Assembly: GCA_030147325.1 (NCBI GenBank)
Contig: JASLAA010000189.1
Location: 1 to 11,867 of the forward strand
Direction of reading: 5' to 3'
DNA from: Arthrobacter sp.
Lineage (GTDB): Bacteria; Actinomycetota; Actinomycetes; Actinomycetales; Micrococcaceae
DNA: 11,867 bases
Shown here piece by piece: positions 1 through 6,822 of the stretch. A program made the position numbers and the translations under genes. Under the pieces are notes generated by a model. That model was not told the DNA's origin, searched no databases, and saw only the letters and a program-made list of their open reading frames with translations. How positions within the stretch are numbered: position 1 is the stretch's first letter; every line of letters begins with the position of its first letter.

Positions 1-342
1 GGCCTCCCCCGGCGCAAGGGCGACCCCGAGTCCGAAGGTGAGCAGGCTGGCAGCCGCGAAGGCTCCGATGACGATGTTCACGAGGCGGAAGGCACCCGCG
101 GAGAACACGGTGCCGCTCCGCGCCATGGTCAGCAGCCCCCAAACACAGACCATGGCGACTTGGAGGGCGAGGATGCCGAGCACCGTGAGGACGACGAGCG
201 GCGTGCGGATGAGCGCGACGTTGGGATCGGCTCCGGCGAGATCGACGCCGAGCAGCGGGACCAGGACGGTCTGGATGAAGGCGGCGCCGACGAACATCAT
301 GCCGAGCACGATGCGTAGCGCGAGGACGGTGATTCTTCCCAC
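1..342 (-). CDS. DUF2975-type small membrane protein (3' end beyond the left edge)
   Basis: The visible 114 codons start at a GTG (340-342) and stay open to base 1, so the C-terminus is missing. The protein begins MGRITVLALRIVLGMMF and has three hydrophobic stretches, at about residues 5-27, 46-68 and 84-108. A segment resembling RSGTVFSAGAFRLVN lies between the second and third. This layout matches the DUF2975 family of multi-pass membrane proteins, whose function is unknown and which often sit beside a small Xre-type regulator. No such regulator is visible upstream, and it could lie beyond the edge. The start is set by a strong AAAGGAG (348-354) 5 nt upstream of the GTG. An 8-bp inverted repeat (351-375) overlaps this Shine-Dalgarno. 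The family call comes from sequence style and is fairly secure; the role is not known. Confidence 0.72.
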   Translation of the reverse strand, partial: MGRITVLALRIVLGMMFVGAAFIQTVLVPLLGVDLAGADPNVALIRTPLVVLTVLGILALQVAMVCVWGLLTMARSGTVFSAGAFRLVNIVIGAFAAASLLTFGLGVALAPGEA

Positions 343-350
343 GAGGACTC

Positions 351-375
351 CTTTGTGCTGTTTCTCGGCACAAAG
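351..375 (-). promoter_or_regulatory. Operator-like inverted repeat before the DUF2975 gene
   Basis: The perfect arms CTTTGTGC (351-358) and GCACAAAG (368-375) are separated by 9 nt. On the minus strand the upstream arm touches a -10-like TAGCTT (373-378) and the downstream arm includes the AAAG of the ribosome binding site (348-354). Binding of a dimeric repressor, or folding of the transcript, would block expression of the membrane protein. Which of these applies is inference. Confidence 0.5.
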
Positions 376-413
376 CTATCGTTAGTCGACAGGAATAGCC
401 ACCATCGTCCTGG

Positions 414-617
414 TCAGACGGAGTAGTCGACCCCGGGGCTGGTCGCCTCGATGTACTCCTTGAACGCCGACTGCGGCACCCGGTAGGACCTCCCGAACCG
501 GATGCTGTGGATGGTCCCCGCCTGCACCAACCGATAGACGGTCATCTTCGACACCCGCATCATCGCGGCCACCTCCGCCACCGTGTACAACTGCCCTGTA
601 CTCACGCTTGTCGACAT
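414..617 (-). CDS. Excisionase/BldC-like helix-turn-helix DNA-binding protein
   Basis: A 67-residue protein made almost entirely of one MerR-type winged helix-turn-helix of the excisionase (HTH_17) class. YTVAEVAAMMRVSKMTVYRL (residues 11-30) holds the two DNA-binding helices, and the wing IHSIRFGRSYRVPQSAFKEYI follows. Actinobacterial chromosomes encode several such stand-alone proteins, among them BldC-type developmental regulators, so the annotation 'excisionase' does not by itself imply a prophage. No integrase, att-like direct repeat or phage gene is visible nearby. The ATG at 615-617 has GGGAG about 10 nt upstream. A GTG four codons in is a possible alternative start. The gene lies 71 bp upstream of the DUF2975 gene on the same strand and could regulate it, but no direct evidence shows this. 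Confidence 0.8.
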   Translation of the reverse strand: MSTSVSTGQLYTVAEVAAMMRVSKMTVYRLVQAGTIHSIRFGRSYRVPQSAFKEYIEATSPGVDYSV

Positions 618-771
618 CCCAGCACCGCTCCCATCGCCTCACCACACTCGTGGAGCCTCTAACTCTGATCGCGGTGGAGACGGGCGCGCAAGGAATTGGA
701 CTACTCGTTAAGGGATTCCTGCATCACGATTCGGTCTGTGTTAGCCCTGCGGTCGAATGCCCGCCGGCCGG

Positions 772-803
772 CATCGACGGGACCACCCCTGGCCCCGTCG
801 ATG
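772..803 (-). terminator. Hairpin at the end of the fba operon
   Basis: CATCGACGGG (772-781) pairs perfectly with CCCGTCGATG (794-803). Inside, CCA and TGG extend the stem after one mismatch around a CCCC loop. It lies 16 nt beyond the stop codon of the DUF3151 gene, where a terminator is expected. There is no U-tract, which is common among actinobacterial terminators. It might instead act as an mRNA 3'-end stabiliser. Confidence 0.6.
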
Positions 804-819
804 TCCGCCACGGCAGGAC

Positions 820-1238
820 TCAGCCGGCAAGCTGCGCACTGGCCTCGGGATCCGATTCGCGGAGGAAGACGGCGATGCGCTCGGCCTCCTCGATCTCACC
901 GATGGAGGCGGCAGCCCGGCCGAGCGCGTACAGTGCTCGCAGGAAACCGCGGTTCGGCTCGTGCGAGTACGGGATGGGCCCCGTTCCGCGCCAGCCGTTG
1001 CGGCGCAACGCGTCGAGGCCGCGGTGGTACCCCGTGCGGGCATAGGCGTAGGACTCGATCGTGCGACCCTCGGCGTACGCCTCGTCCGCCAGGATCGCCC
1101 ACACGAGTGACGACGTCGGGTTCTTGGCCGCGAGATCCACGGCCTCGTCACCCGCGGCGAGGCGCTCGACGACGTCGGTCTCCTCCGGCAGGAGCGTGGG
1201 CTCGGGGCCCATCAGGTTCCGGCGGAACTCATCGGACA

Positions 1239-1239
<1 letters not shown>
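820..1239 (-). CDS. DUF3151 domain-containing protein
   Basis: A 139-residue protein starting MSDEFRRNLMGPEPTLLPEE. It is rich in alpha helix, with TPR-like elements (LVWAILADEAYAEGRTIES near residues 46-64, and an NGWRGTGPIPYSHEPNRGFL segment near 81-100) that are the recognisable core of DUF3151, an actinobacterial family of unknown function. The chosen ATG (1237-1239) overlaps the fba stop as TGATG, so the gene is probably translated by coupling with fba. The reading frame stays open further upstream, but those codons lie inside fba and were left out. No signal peptide or membrane segment is present, so it should be cytoplasmic. Its pairing with the aldolase is familiar from actinobacteria and hints at a role near central carbon metabolism, but nothing in the sequence shows an activity. 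Confidence 0.85.
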
Positions 1240-2258
<1,019 letters not shown>

Positions 2259-2291
2259 TCTGGGGACTCCTTAGGAATGGGTGCTGGCTTC

Positions 2292-2297
2292 ATCCTA
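2292..2297 (-). promoter_or_regulatory. Candidate -10 element for fba
   Basis: TAGGAT on the minus strand fits the actinobacterial TANNNT pattern and lies 33 nt upstream of the fba ATG, leaving room for the AAGGAG ribosome site. No convincing -35 hexamer is found 16-19 nt further upstream, so this is only a candidate. Confidence 0.3.
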
Positions 2298-2354
2298 GCG
2301 AGCGGACCTGCCGGGCGCAGTGGTTGTCGACGTCGGATGACAGCCCAGGGACGC

Positions 2355-3026
2355 TCAGACGAGCTGTCCGAACACGTGACGCCGCACCCAGCCGTGCATG
2401 GCGATCGCTGCTGCCGCCGACGCATTGATGGAGCGCGTGGAGCCGAACTGGGCGATCGACAGGGTGGCCTCGGCGGCCTCGTGCACCTCGGGAGTGAGGC
2501 CGGGCCCCTCCTGGCCGAACACGAGCACGCACTTCTCCGGGAGGTCGTACGTCTCCAGCGGCACCGAGTCCGGGAAGTTGTCGATCCCGATCACCGCCAG
2601 TCCCTCCGTAGCCGCCCAGGCGGTGAAGTCCGCGACGGTCGGGTGGTGGCGGATGTGCTGGTAGCGGTCGGTCACCATCGCGCCCCGCCGGTTCCAGCGG
2701 CGTCGGCCGATGATGTGGACCTCCTTCGCGAGGAACGCATTCGCCGTCCTCACGACCGAGCCGATGTTGAGGTCGTGCTGCCAGTTCTCGATGGCCACGT
2801 GGAAGCCGTGGCGCCGCTCGTCGAGGTCGGCCACGATCGCTTCGTGAGCCCAGTACCGGTACCCGTCGACGACGTTGCGGGTGTCGCCTCCGGCCAGCAG
2901 GTCGCGGTCCCAGTGATCACCCTCGGGTGCCTCGCCCTCCCAGGGGCCCACGCCGACCGAGGGGCTGTCGGGAGCGGGGCTGTCGGGGACGGCCGACTGC
3001 GGGTTCGGGGCCAAGGATTCTTCCAC
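2355..3026 (-). CDS. TrmH/SpoU-family RNA 2'-O-methyltransferase
   Basis: A 223-residue protein (GTG start) of the SPOUT superfamily, which uses S-adenosylmethionine to methylate a ribose 2'-OH in tRNA or rRNA. The three SpoU motifs are intact: motif 1 NIGSVVRTANAF (about 87-98, with the key Asn and Arg), motif 2 VFGQEGPGL (about 169-177) and motif 3 STRSINASAAAAIAM (about 196-210), which form the knotted SAM site. The first 40 residues are a Pro/Ser/Asp-rich, probably disordered tail with a repeated PDSP. The frame is open further upstream to 3155, but that extension runs across the start region of the divergent HAD gene. The GTG at 3024-3026 is preferred because TACGCT lies exactly 6 nt before it. 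The substrate nucleotide (for example tRNA Gm18 or an rRNA site) cannot be decided from the sequence. Confidence 0.88.
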   Translation of the reverse strand: MEESLAPNPQSAVPDSPAPDSPSVGVGPWEGEAPEGDHWDRDLLAGGDTRNVVDGYRYWAHEAIVADLDERRHGFHVAIENWQHDLNIGSVVRTANAFLAKEVHIIGRRRWNRRGAMVTDRYQHIRHHPTVADFTAWAATEGLAVIGIDNFPDSVPLETYDLPEKCVLVFGQEGPGLTPEVHEAAEATLSIAQFGSTRSINASAAAAIAMHGWVRRHVFGQLV

Positions 3027-3032
3027 CGTCCC

Positions 3033-3038
3033 AGCGTA
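3033..3038 (-). promoter_or_regulatory. -10 element for a leaderless trmH-like mRNA
   Basis: TACGCT on the minus strand fits TANNNT and is followed by 6 nt (GGGACG) and then the GTG start. This places the expected transcription start on the G of GTG. No real Shine-Dalgarno precedes the GTG, and no good -35 is visible. Confidence 0.45.
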
Positions 3039-3095
3039 GACGGCGGCGAAGGTGGGAGACTGGACCAGGCAGGCCACCCACGCGAAAGGACTTCC

Positions 3096-3875
3096 ATGCG
3101 CGAGAACGAACACATCGAGTGCTGGCTCACCGACATGGACGGCGTCCTGGTGCACGAGAACCAGGCGATCCCCGGAGCGGCCGAGTTGATCGAGCGGTGG
3201 GTGGCGACATCCAGGCGTTTCCTCGTCCTGACCAACAATTCGATCTACACGCCCCGCGACCTCGCGGCCCGGCTGAAGGCCTCCGGACTCGAGATCCCCG
3301 AGGAGAACCTGTGGACGTCAGCCCTGGCGACGGCCCAGTTCCTCCGGGACCAGCTGCCGGGCGGGCGTGCCTACGTGATCGGCGAGGCCGGGCTGACGAC
3401 GGCGCTGCACAACGCTGGTTTCGTCCTCACGGACACCAACCCGGACTACGTGGTGCTCGGGGAGACCCGCACGTACTCCTTCGAGGCCATCACGAAGGCC
3501 GTCCGCCTGATCCTCGACGGTGCCCGGTTCATCGCGACGAATCCGGATGTGACCGGACCCTCGAAGGAGGGTCCGCTGCCTGCCACCGGCGCGATCGCCG
3601 CCATGATCACCGCCGCGACGAGCCGGGTCCCCTACATCGTGGGCAAGCCGAATCCCATGATGTTCCGCTCGGCCATGAACCAGATCGACGCCCACTCCGA
3701 GACGACCGCGATGATCGGTGACCGGATGGACACCGACATCATCGCGGGCATGGAAGCCGGCCTGCACACCGTCCTGGTGCTCAGCGGCATCACGCAACCG
3801 GAGGACATCGACGCCTACCCCTTCCGGCCCGCGCAGATCTGCGACTCGGTGGCAGACCTGATCGACCAGGTCTGA
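3096..3875 (+). CDS. HAD superfamily IIA phosphatase, NagD-like
   Basis: A 259-residue cytoplasmic phosphatase with every HAD motif: motif I LTDMDGVLV with nucleophile Asp13 and Asp15, motif II VLTNNS (44-49), motif III Lys184 in IVGKPNP, and motif IV MIGDRMDTDI with Asp209 and Asp214. The C2-type cap between motifs II and III and the strings ATNPDVTGP and GDRMDTDIIAG place it in the HAD-IIA group with NagD, which hydrolyses nucleotide or sugar phosphates. The natural substrate is unknown. The ATG follows GAAAGGA (3084-3090) by 5 nt. The frame is open far upstream, but those codons are antisense to fba and the methyltransferase gene and are not used. The gene is divergent from the methyltransferase gene (69-bp gap) and convergent with the Tat hydrolase, only 7 bp away. 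Confidence 0.93.
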   Translation: MRENEHIECWLTDMDGVLVHENQAIPGAAELIERWVATSRRFLVLTNNSIYTPRDLAARLKASGLEIPEENLWTSALATAQFLRDQLPGGRAYVIGEAGLTTALHNAGFVLTDTNPDYVVLGETRTYSFEAITKAVRLILDGARFIATNPDVTGPSKEGPLPATGAIAAMITAATSRVPYIVGKPNPMMFRSAMNQIDAHSETTAMIGDRMDTDIIAGMEAGLHTVLVLSGITQPEDIDAYPFRPAQICDSVADLIDQV

Positions 3876-3876
3876 A

Positions 3877-3892
3877 CTCCTCCTAGAAGGAG
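3877..3892. terminator. Short hairpin between two convergent genes
   Basis: The arms CTCCT (3877-3881) and AGGAG (3888-3892) flank CCTAGA between the HAD stop (3873-3875) and the hydrolase. The hydrolase stop (3883-3885) lies inside the hairpin. The stem is only 5 bp and there is at most a TTT after it on the plus strand. It may act as a weak two-way terminator. Confidence 0.25.
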
Positions 3893-4884
3893 CGTTTCCG
3901 ACCGCCGCCGCGGGGTAGGGGCGCGTACTCGCGCTGCACGGCGGAGACTATCCCCTGGTAGATGCCCGGGTTCCACTGGGGGCTGGCATGCGCGGGAAGC
4001 GCACCCTCCGTCACGTAGTCGACGGACACCACGTTGTCGGGCAGCTCGCGCGCCCACGCCGCGCGGGCCGTCGGATAGTTGACGACGCCGTCGTTCGGGT
4101 TGCCCGCGAACACCACCCTCGTCCCTCCCAGGGACAGCCGGAATCGGGAGACGTCGAAATGGTAGATGTACGAGGACTCCGACTGGATCAGTTCGCTGCT
4201 GGGCGCCAGGGGTGAGAGCTGCTCGAGCGTCTGGTCCACGATCTGGCTCCAGGTGCGCTCGTTCTTGTGGACGATCCGCTCCCCGAGCTCGTACGTGCCG
4301 CGCATGCTGATGGGCACCCGCACCCCGGCCTCGTAGAGCAGCACCACGCCGTCGAACATGCGCTGGTCCTTCACGTCGAAGCGGCTGGACGGTGAGGAAT
4401 CGAGGAGGACCAGCTCGACGGGGATACCGCGGTCCTGCAGGCGGGCCGCCACTTCCACGGCGACCATCCCCCCGAAGCTGTGCCCGTAGAAGTACAACTT
4501 CTCGAGCCGGAAGTTCTCCACATAACGGTTCATCGTGGCCACCACGTTGTTGATGTCGAGGCCCCGGTTGGAGTAGCCCATGACCGCCAGCTGCGCCCGC
4601 CGGGACAGCACGGGGCGCAGCGAGTTGAGGATCCAGAGCCCCTCCTCCCAGCTCGTCTTGTAGCCGGGGAAGAGCACCCAGCGGTCGTTGGGGAACCTGA
4701 TCCGGGCGTCGTCGTCGTCGAGCGGGAGGATGCGGGTGGTGTCACGCTGGGACTGGATGTAGCGGGTGAAGCCCAGATCTGCGGTGACGAGCGCCGCCGC
4801 TCCCGAACCGATCAGGAAAGAGCGGCGGGACGACTCGCGGAAGGCCCTGGCCTGCTGCAGGGCCCGGGCGTCGTCGTTCTCCAC
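3883..4884 (-). CDS. Tat-signal alpha/beta hydrolase, function unknown
   Basis: A 333-residue protein. ESSRRSFLIGSGAAALV (17-33) is a twin-arginine signal with a short hydrophobic core, so it is probably exported folded. No clear cleavage site or lipobox is seen, so it may stay membrane-anchored. GHSFGG (134-139) is a nucleophile elbow with Ser136. Asp265 in GNPNDGVV and His299 in LPAHASP are spaced as the rest of an alpha/beta-hydrolase triad. The C-terminus is basic (RGGGRKRSF). It follows pyrE by 38 bp and is probably co-transcribed, although the functions are unrelated. The GTG start is the only usual start codon in frame before the Tat motif. Its Shine-Dalgarno (GGAGG) is 19 nt away across a perfect palindrome. 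It could be an esterase, lipase or thioesterase; I do not recognise a specific family. Confidence 0.82.
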   Translation of the reverse strand: MENDDARALQQARAFRESSRRSFLIGSGAAALVTADLGFTRYIQSQRDTTRILPLDDDDARIRFPNDRWVLFPGYKTSWEEGLWILNSLRPVLSRRAQLAVMGYSNRGLDINNVVATMNRYVENFRLEKLYFYGHSFGGMVAVEVAARLQDRGIPVELVLLDSSPSSRFDVKDQRMFDGVVLLYEAGVRVPISMRGTYELGERIVHKNERTWSQIVDQTLEQLSPLAPSSELIQSESSYIYHFDVSRFRLSLGGTRVVFAGNPNDGVVNYPTARAAWARELPDNVVSVDYVTEGALPAHASPQWNPGIYQGIVSAVQREYAPLPRGGGRKRSF

Positions 4885-4898
4885 GAACGGATCCGTTC
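4885..4898 (-). repeat. Perfect 14-bp palindrome abutting the hydrolase start
   Basis: GAACGGATCCGTTC is a perfect palindrome ending at the base before the GTG start. As RNA it can fold as a GAACG/CGTTC stem with a GATC loop. The GGAGG upstream is 19 nt from the start, or 5 nt if the 14-nt palindrome is folded away. Confidence 0.6.
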
Positions 4899-4922
4899 CG
4901 TGACCTCCGTCGGCGCTGTTCC

Positions 4923-5498
4923 TCAGGCGAGGCCCAGCTCGTCCTTGCCGAAGGCGAAGAGGTAGGGCACTCCGGCCTCCGACTCGATCCGCTCCTTGGA
5001 GCCCGTGGTCCGGTCGACGATCACGGCGACGGCCCGGACGTCACCGCCCGCGCGGCGCACGCCCTCGACGGCGGTCAGGGCCGAGCCGCCCGTGGTGGAC
5101 GTGTCCTCCAGCACGACGACGGGCCGCCCGGAGACCTCCGGGCCCTCCACCTGGCGGCCCATGCCGTGCGTCTTCTGGGTCTTCCGGACGACGAACGCAT
5201 CGATGGGCCTGCCTGCCTGCGCCGCTGCGTGCATCACCGCGGTGCCTACCGGATCCGCGCCCATCGTGAGCCCACCCGCCGCCTCGAAGGCGATCCCGGC
5301 GTCATCGAGCAGTTGCAGCATGACGCGTCCCACCAGCACGGAGGCCTCGTGGTGCAGCGTGATCCGGCGGAGGTCGATGTAGTAGTCGGCCTCGACGCCG
5401 CTGGAGAGTGTGACGCGCTCGTGCACCACGGCCAGTTCCTTGATGAGCTCGAGGAGCCGGGAACGATCGGGGGTCTGCGCGGGGATCTCGGCGGTCAT
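4923..5498 (-). CDS. pyrE: Orotate phosphoribosyltransferase
   Basis: A 191-residue type I phosphoribosyltransferase that joins orotate to PRPP to give orotidine 5'-monophosphate, the fifth step of pyrimidine synthesis. The PRPP-binding motif VVVLEDTSTTGGSAL (127-141) is present with its two acidic residues. The mobile catalytic loop RKTQKTHGMG (105-114), with its lysines and histidine, and the ADYYIDLRR strand (37-45) are also there. Length and motif order are those of the single-domain bacterial enzyme, which acts as a cytoplasmic dimer. The ATG (5496-5498) has no Shine-Dalgarno, but TAGACT ends exactly 6 nt before it, so a leaderless transcript is likely. The Tat hydrolase gene lies 38 bp downstream on the same strand. 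Confidence 0.95.
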   Translation of the reverse strand: MTAEIPAQTPDRSRLLELIKELAVVHERVTLSSGVEADYYIDLRRITLHHEASVLVGRVMLQLLDDAGIAFEAAGGLTMGADPVGTAVMHAAAQAGRPIDAFVVRKTQKTHGMGRQVEGPEVSGRPVVVLEDTSTTGGSALTAVEGVRRAGGDVRAVAVIVDRTTGSKERIESEAGVPYLFAFGKDELGLA

Positions 5499-5504
5499 GC
5501 GGCC

Positions 5505-5510
5505 AGTCTA
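5505..5510 (-). promoter_or_regulatory. -10 element for a leaderless pyrE mRNA
   Basis: TAGACT (minus strand) fits TANNNT and is separated from the pyrE ATG by the 6 nt GGCCGC. Transcription would start at or next to the A of ATG. No AGGAGG-like site is present in the short upstream gap. The -35 region is weak. Confidence 0.55.
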
Positions 5511-5543
5511 TCGAGCGGGGCGGGAGCACCGGTCACTCTCCGG

Positions 5544-6752
5544 CTAGGACACCGTCGCTTCGGACAGCCCGAGGACCATGGCATCGATGCGCTGCGGCGA
5601 CATCGCATGATGAATGGCGAGCATGCTCGCACCGAGCACTCCGGCGTCGAGCCCGGAGCTGGACCTGACGATCTGCAGATGCTGGGTGGCGAGCGGGATG
5701 GTGCGCGAATACACCACCTCGCGGATGCCGGCGATGAAGTGTTCGCCCGTGAGCGCCATGGAACCGCCGATGACGATCACGGAGGGGTTGACGAGGCTGA
5801 CGCAGGCGGACAGGACCTCGCCCACGTCGCGGCCGGCCTGGCGCACCGCGTGCAGCGCGTCCTTGTTGCCTTCACCCACCAGACGGACCACGTCCTCACT
5901 GCCGGTCGCGTCGAGGCCGAGGGAACGCAGCTTCCCCGCGACCGCCGGCCCCGAGGCGATGGCCTCCAGGCAGTCGTGGCTCCCGCAATGGCAGGGCACA
6001 CCGGCCCCGTCGTGGACGCGGATGTGCCCGATGTCCCCGGCCGCCCCATCGGCACCCCGCTGCAGCATCCCGTTGAGCACGATGCCCGAGCCGATCCCGG
6101 TTGCGACCTTCACGAAGATGAGGTTGTCGACCGTCGGCCAGGCGGCATTGCGCTCTCCGAGGGCCATGATGTTCACGTCGTTGTCCACGAGCACGGGTAC
6201 GTGGAAATGATCCTGCAGGAAGCCGGGGACGTCGTACCCGTTCCACCCCGGCATGATCGGCGGGTTGATCGGCCGGCCGGTCCGGTGCTCCACGGGGCCC
6301 GGCACCCCGACACCGATCGCCAGCAGGTCCGCCGCCGTCCGTCCGGACCGGCTGAGCAGCTCCGCGCCGAGCTCGACCACTGCGTTCAGGACTACCTCCG
6401 GGCCCTGGGTGATCTCGATGGGCTGCGTCATCTGCTGGAGTCCGTGCCCGGTGAGATCGGTGACCGCGAGCCGCAGGTGGGACGCTCCGATATCCACCCC
6501 GAGCACCACCTTGCTGCCGGCCTTCAGCGCGATCCTCGACGAGGGCCGCCCTCCGGTCGATGCGGGGCTGTCCATGAGCCCCACGAGCCCCAGTTCCATG
6601 AGGGCCTCGATGCGCAGCGTCACGGTGGACCGGGCGAGGCCCATCCGCTCCGCGAGCTCGGTCCGGGTTCGGGGCCGTCCATCGCGCAGGATCTGGAACA
6701 GTTCACTGGCTCCGGACGTCCCCAGTCCGCTGAAGCTACTTATGTCGCTCAT
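5544..6752 (-). CDS. ROK-family transcriptional regulator
   Basis: A 402-residue regulator of the NagC/Mlc/XylR type. The N-terminal winged helix-turn-helix covers about 16-60 (TELAERMGLARSTVTLRIEAL). The ROK sugar-kinase-like domain follows: phosphate loop GVDIGASH (85-92), VDNDVN (189-194), GDIGHI (239-244) and the zinc cluster CHCGSHDC (254-261, Cys254, Cys256 and Cys261 with His243). The usual Glu of the GEIGH motif is Asp240. It is probably a sugar-responsive repressor rather than a kinase. It lies 70 bp downstream of the permease gene on the same strand, so it probably controls this transporter locus. No ribosome site precedes the ATG. A TGTACT hexamer 6 nt upstream and a TCGATC/GATCGA inverted repeat over the start suggest its own, possibly autoregulated, promoter. 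Confidence 0.92.
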   Translation of the reverse strand: MSDISSFSGLGTSGASELFQILRDGRPRTRTELAERMGLARSTVTLRIEALMELGLVGLMDSPASTGGRPSSRIALKAGSKVVLGVDIGASHLRLAVTDLTGHGLQQMTQPIEITQGPEVVLNAVVELGAELLSRSGRTAADLLAIGVGVPGPVEHRTGRPINPPIMPGWNGYDVPGFLQDHFHVPVLVDNDVNIMALGERNAAWPTVDNLIFVKVATGIGSGIVLNGMLQRGADGAAGDIGHIRVHDGAGVPCHCGSHDCLEAIASGPAVAGKLRSLGLDATGSEDVVRLVGEGNKDALHAVRQAGRDVGEVLSACVSLVNPSVIVIGGSMALTGEHFIAGIREVVYSRTIPLATQHLQIVRSSSGLDAGVLGASMLAIHHAMSPQRIDAMVLGLSEATVS

Positions 6753-6777
6753 CGATCAAGTACAGCACAGCGATCGA
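6752..6777 (-). promoter_or_regulatory. Inverted repeat at the ROK gene start, possible operator
   Basis: The arms TCGATC (6752-6757) and GATCGA (6772-6777) are separated by 14 nt and overlap the first base of the ROK start codon. Between them lies TGTACT (6759-6764), a weak -10 match 6 nt before the ATG. The spacing would suit a dimeric regulator repressing its own gene. Six-base arms can arise by chance. Confidence 0.3.
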
Positions 6778-6822
6778 CGGAAGTAGCCGCCGGTTCGTTC
6801 CCGGGCGTCGTCGTCATCTCCC

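Noticed and set aside
382..645. Alternative minus-strand frame over the small helix-turn-helix gene
   Set aside because: It gives a Gly/Arg-rich shadow protein, while the other frame gives a complete winged helix-turn-helix.
691..720. AGGAAT/ATTCCT repeat and tRNA-like feel near 690-770, considered as an attachment site or tRNA remnant
   Set aside because: The arms are only 6 bp, no TTCGA-type T-loop with pairing stems could be built, and no duplicated copy or integrase is seen.
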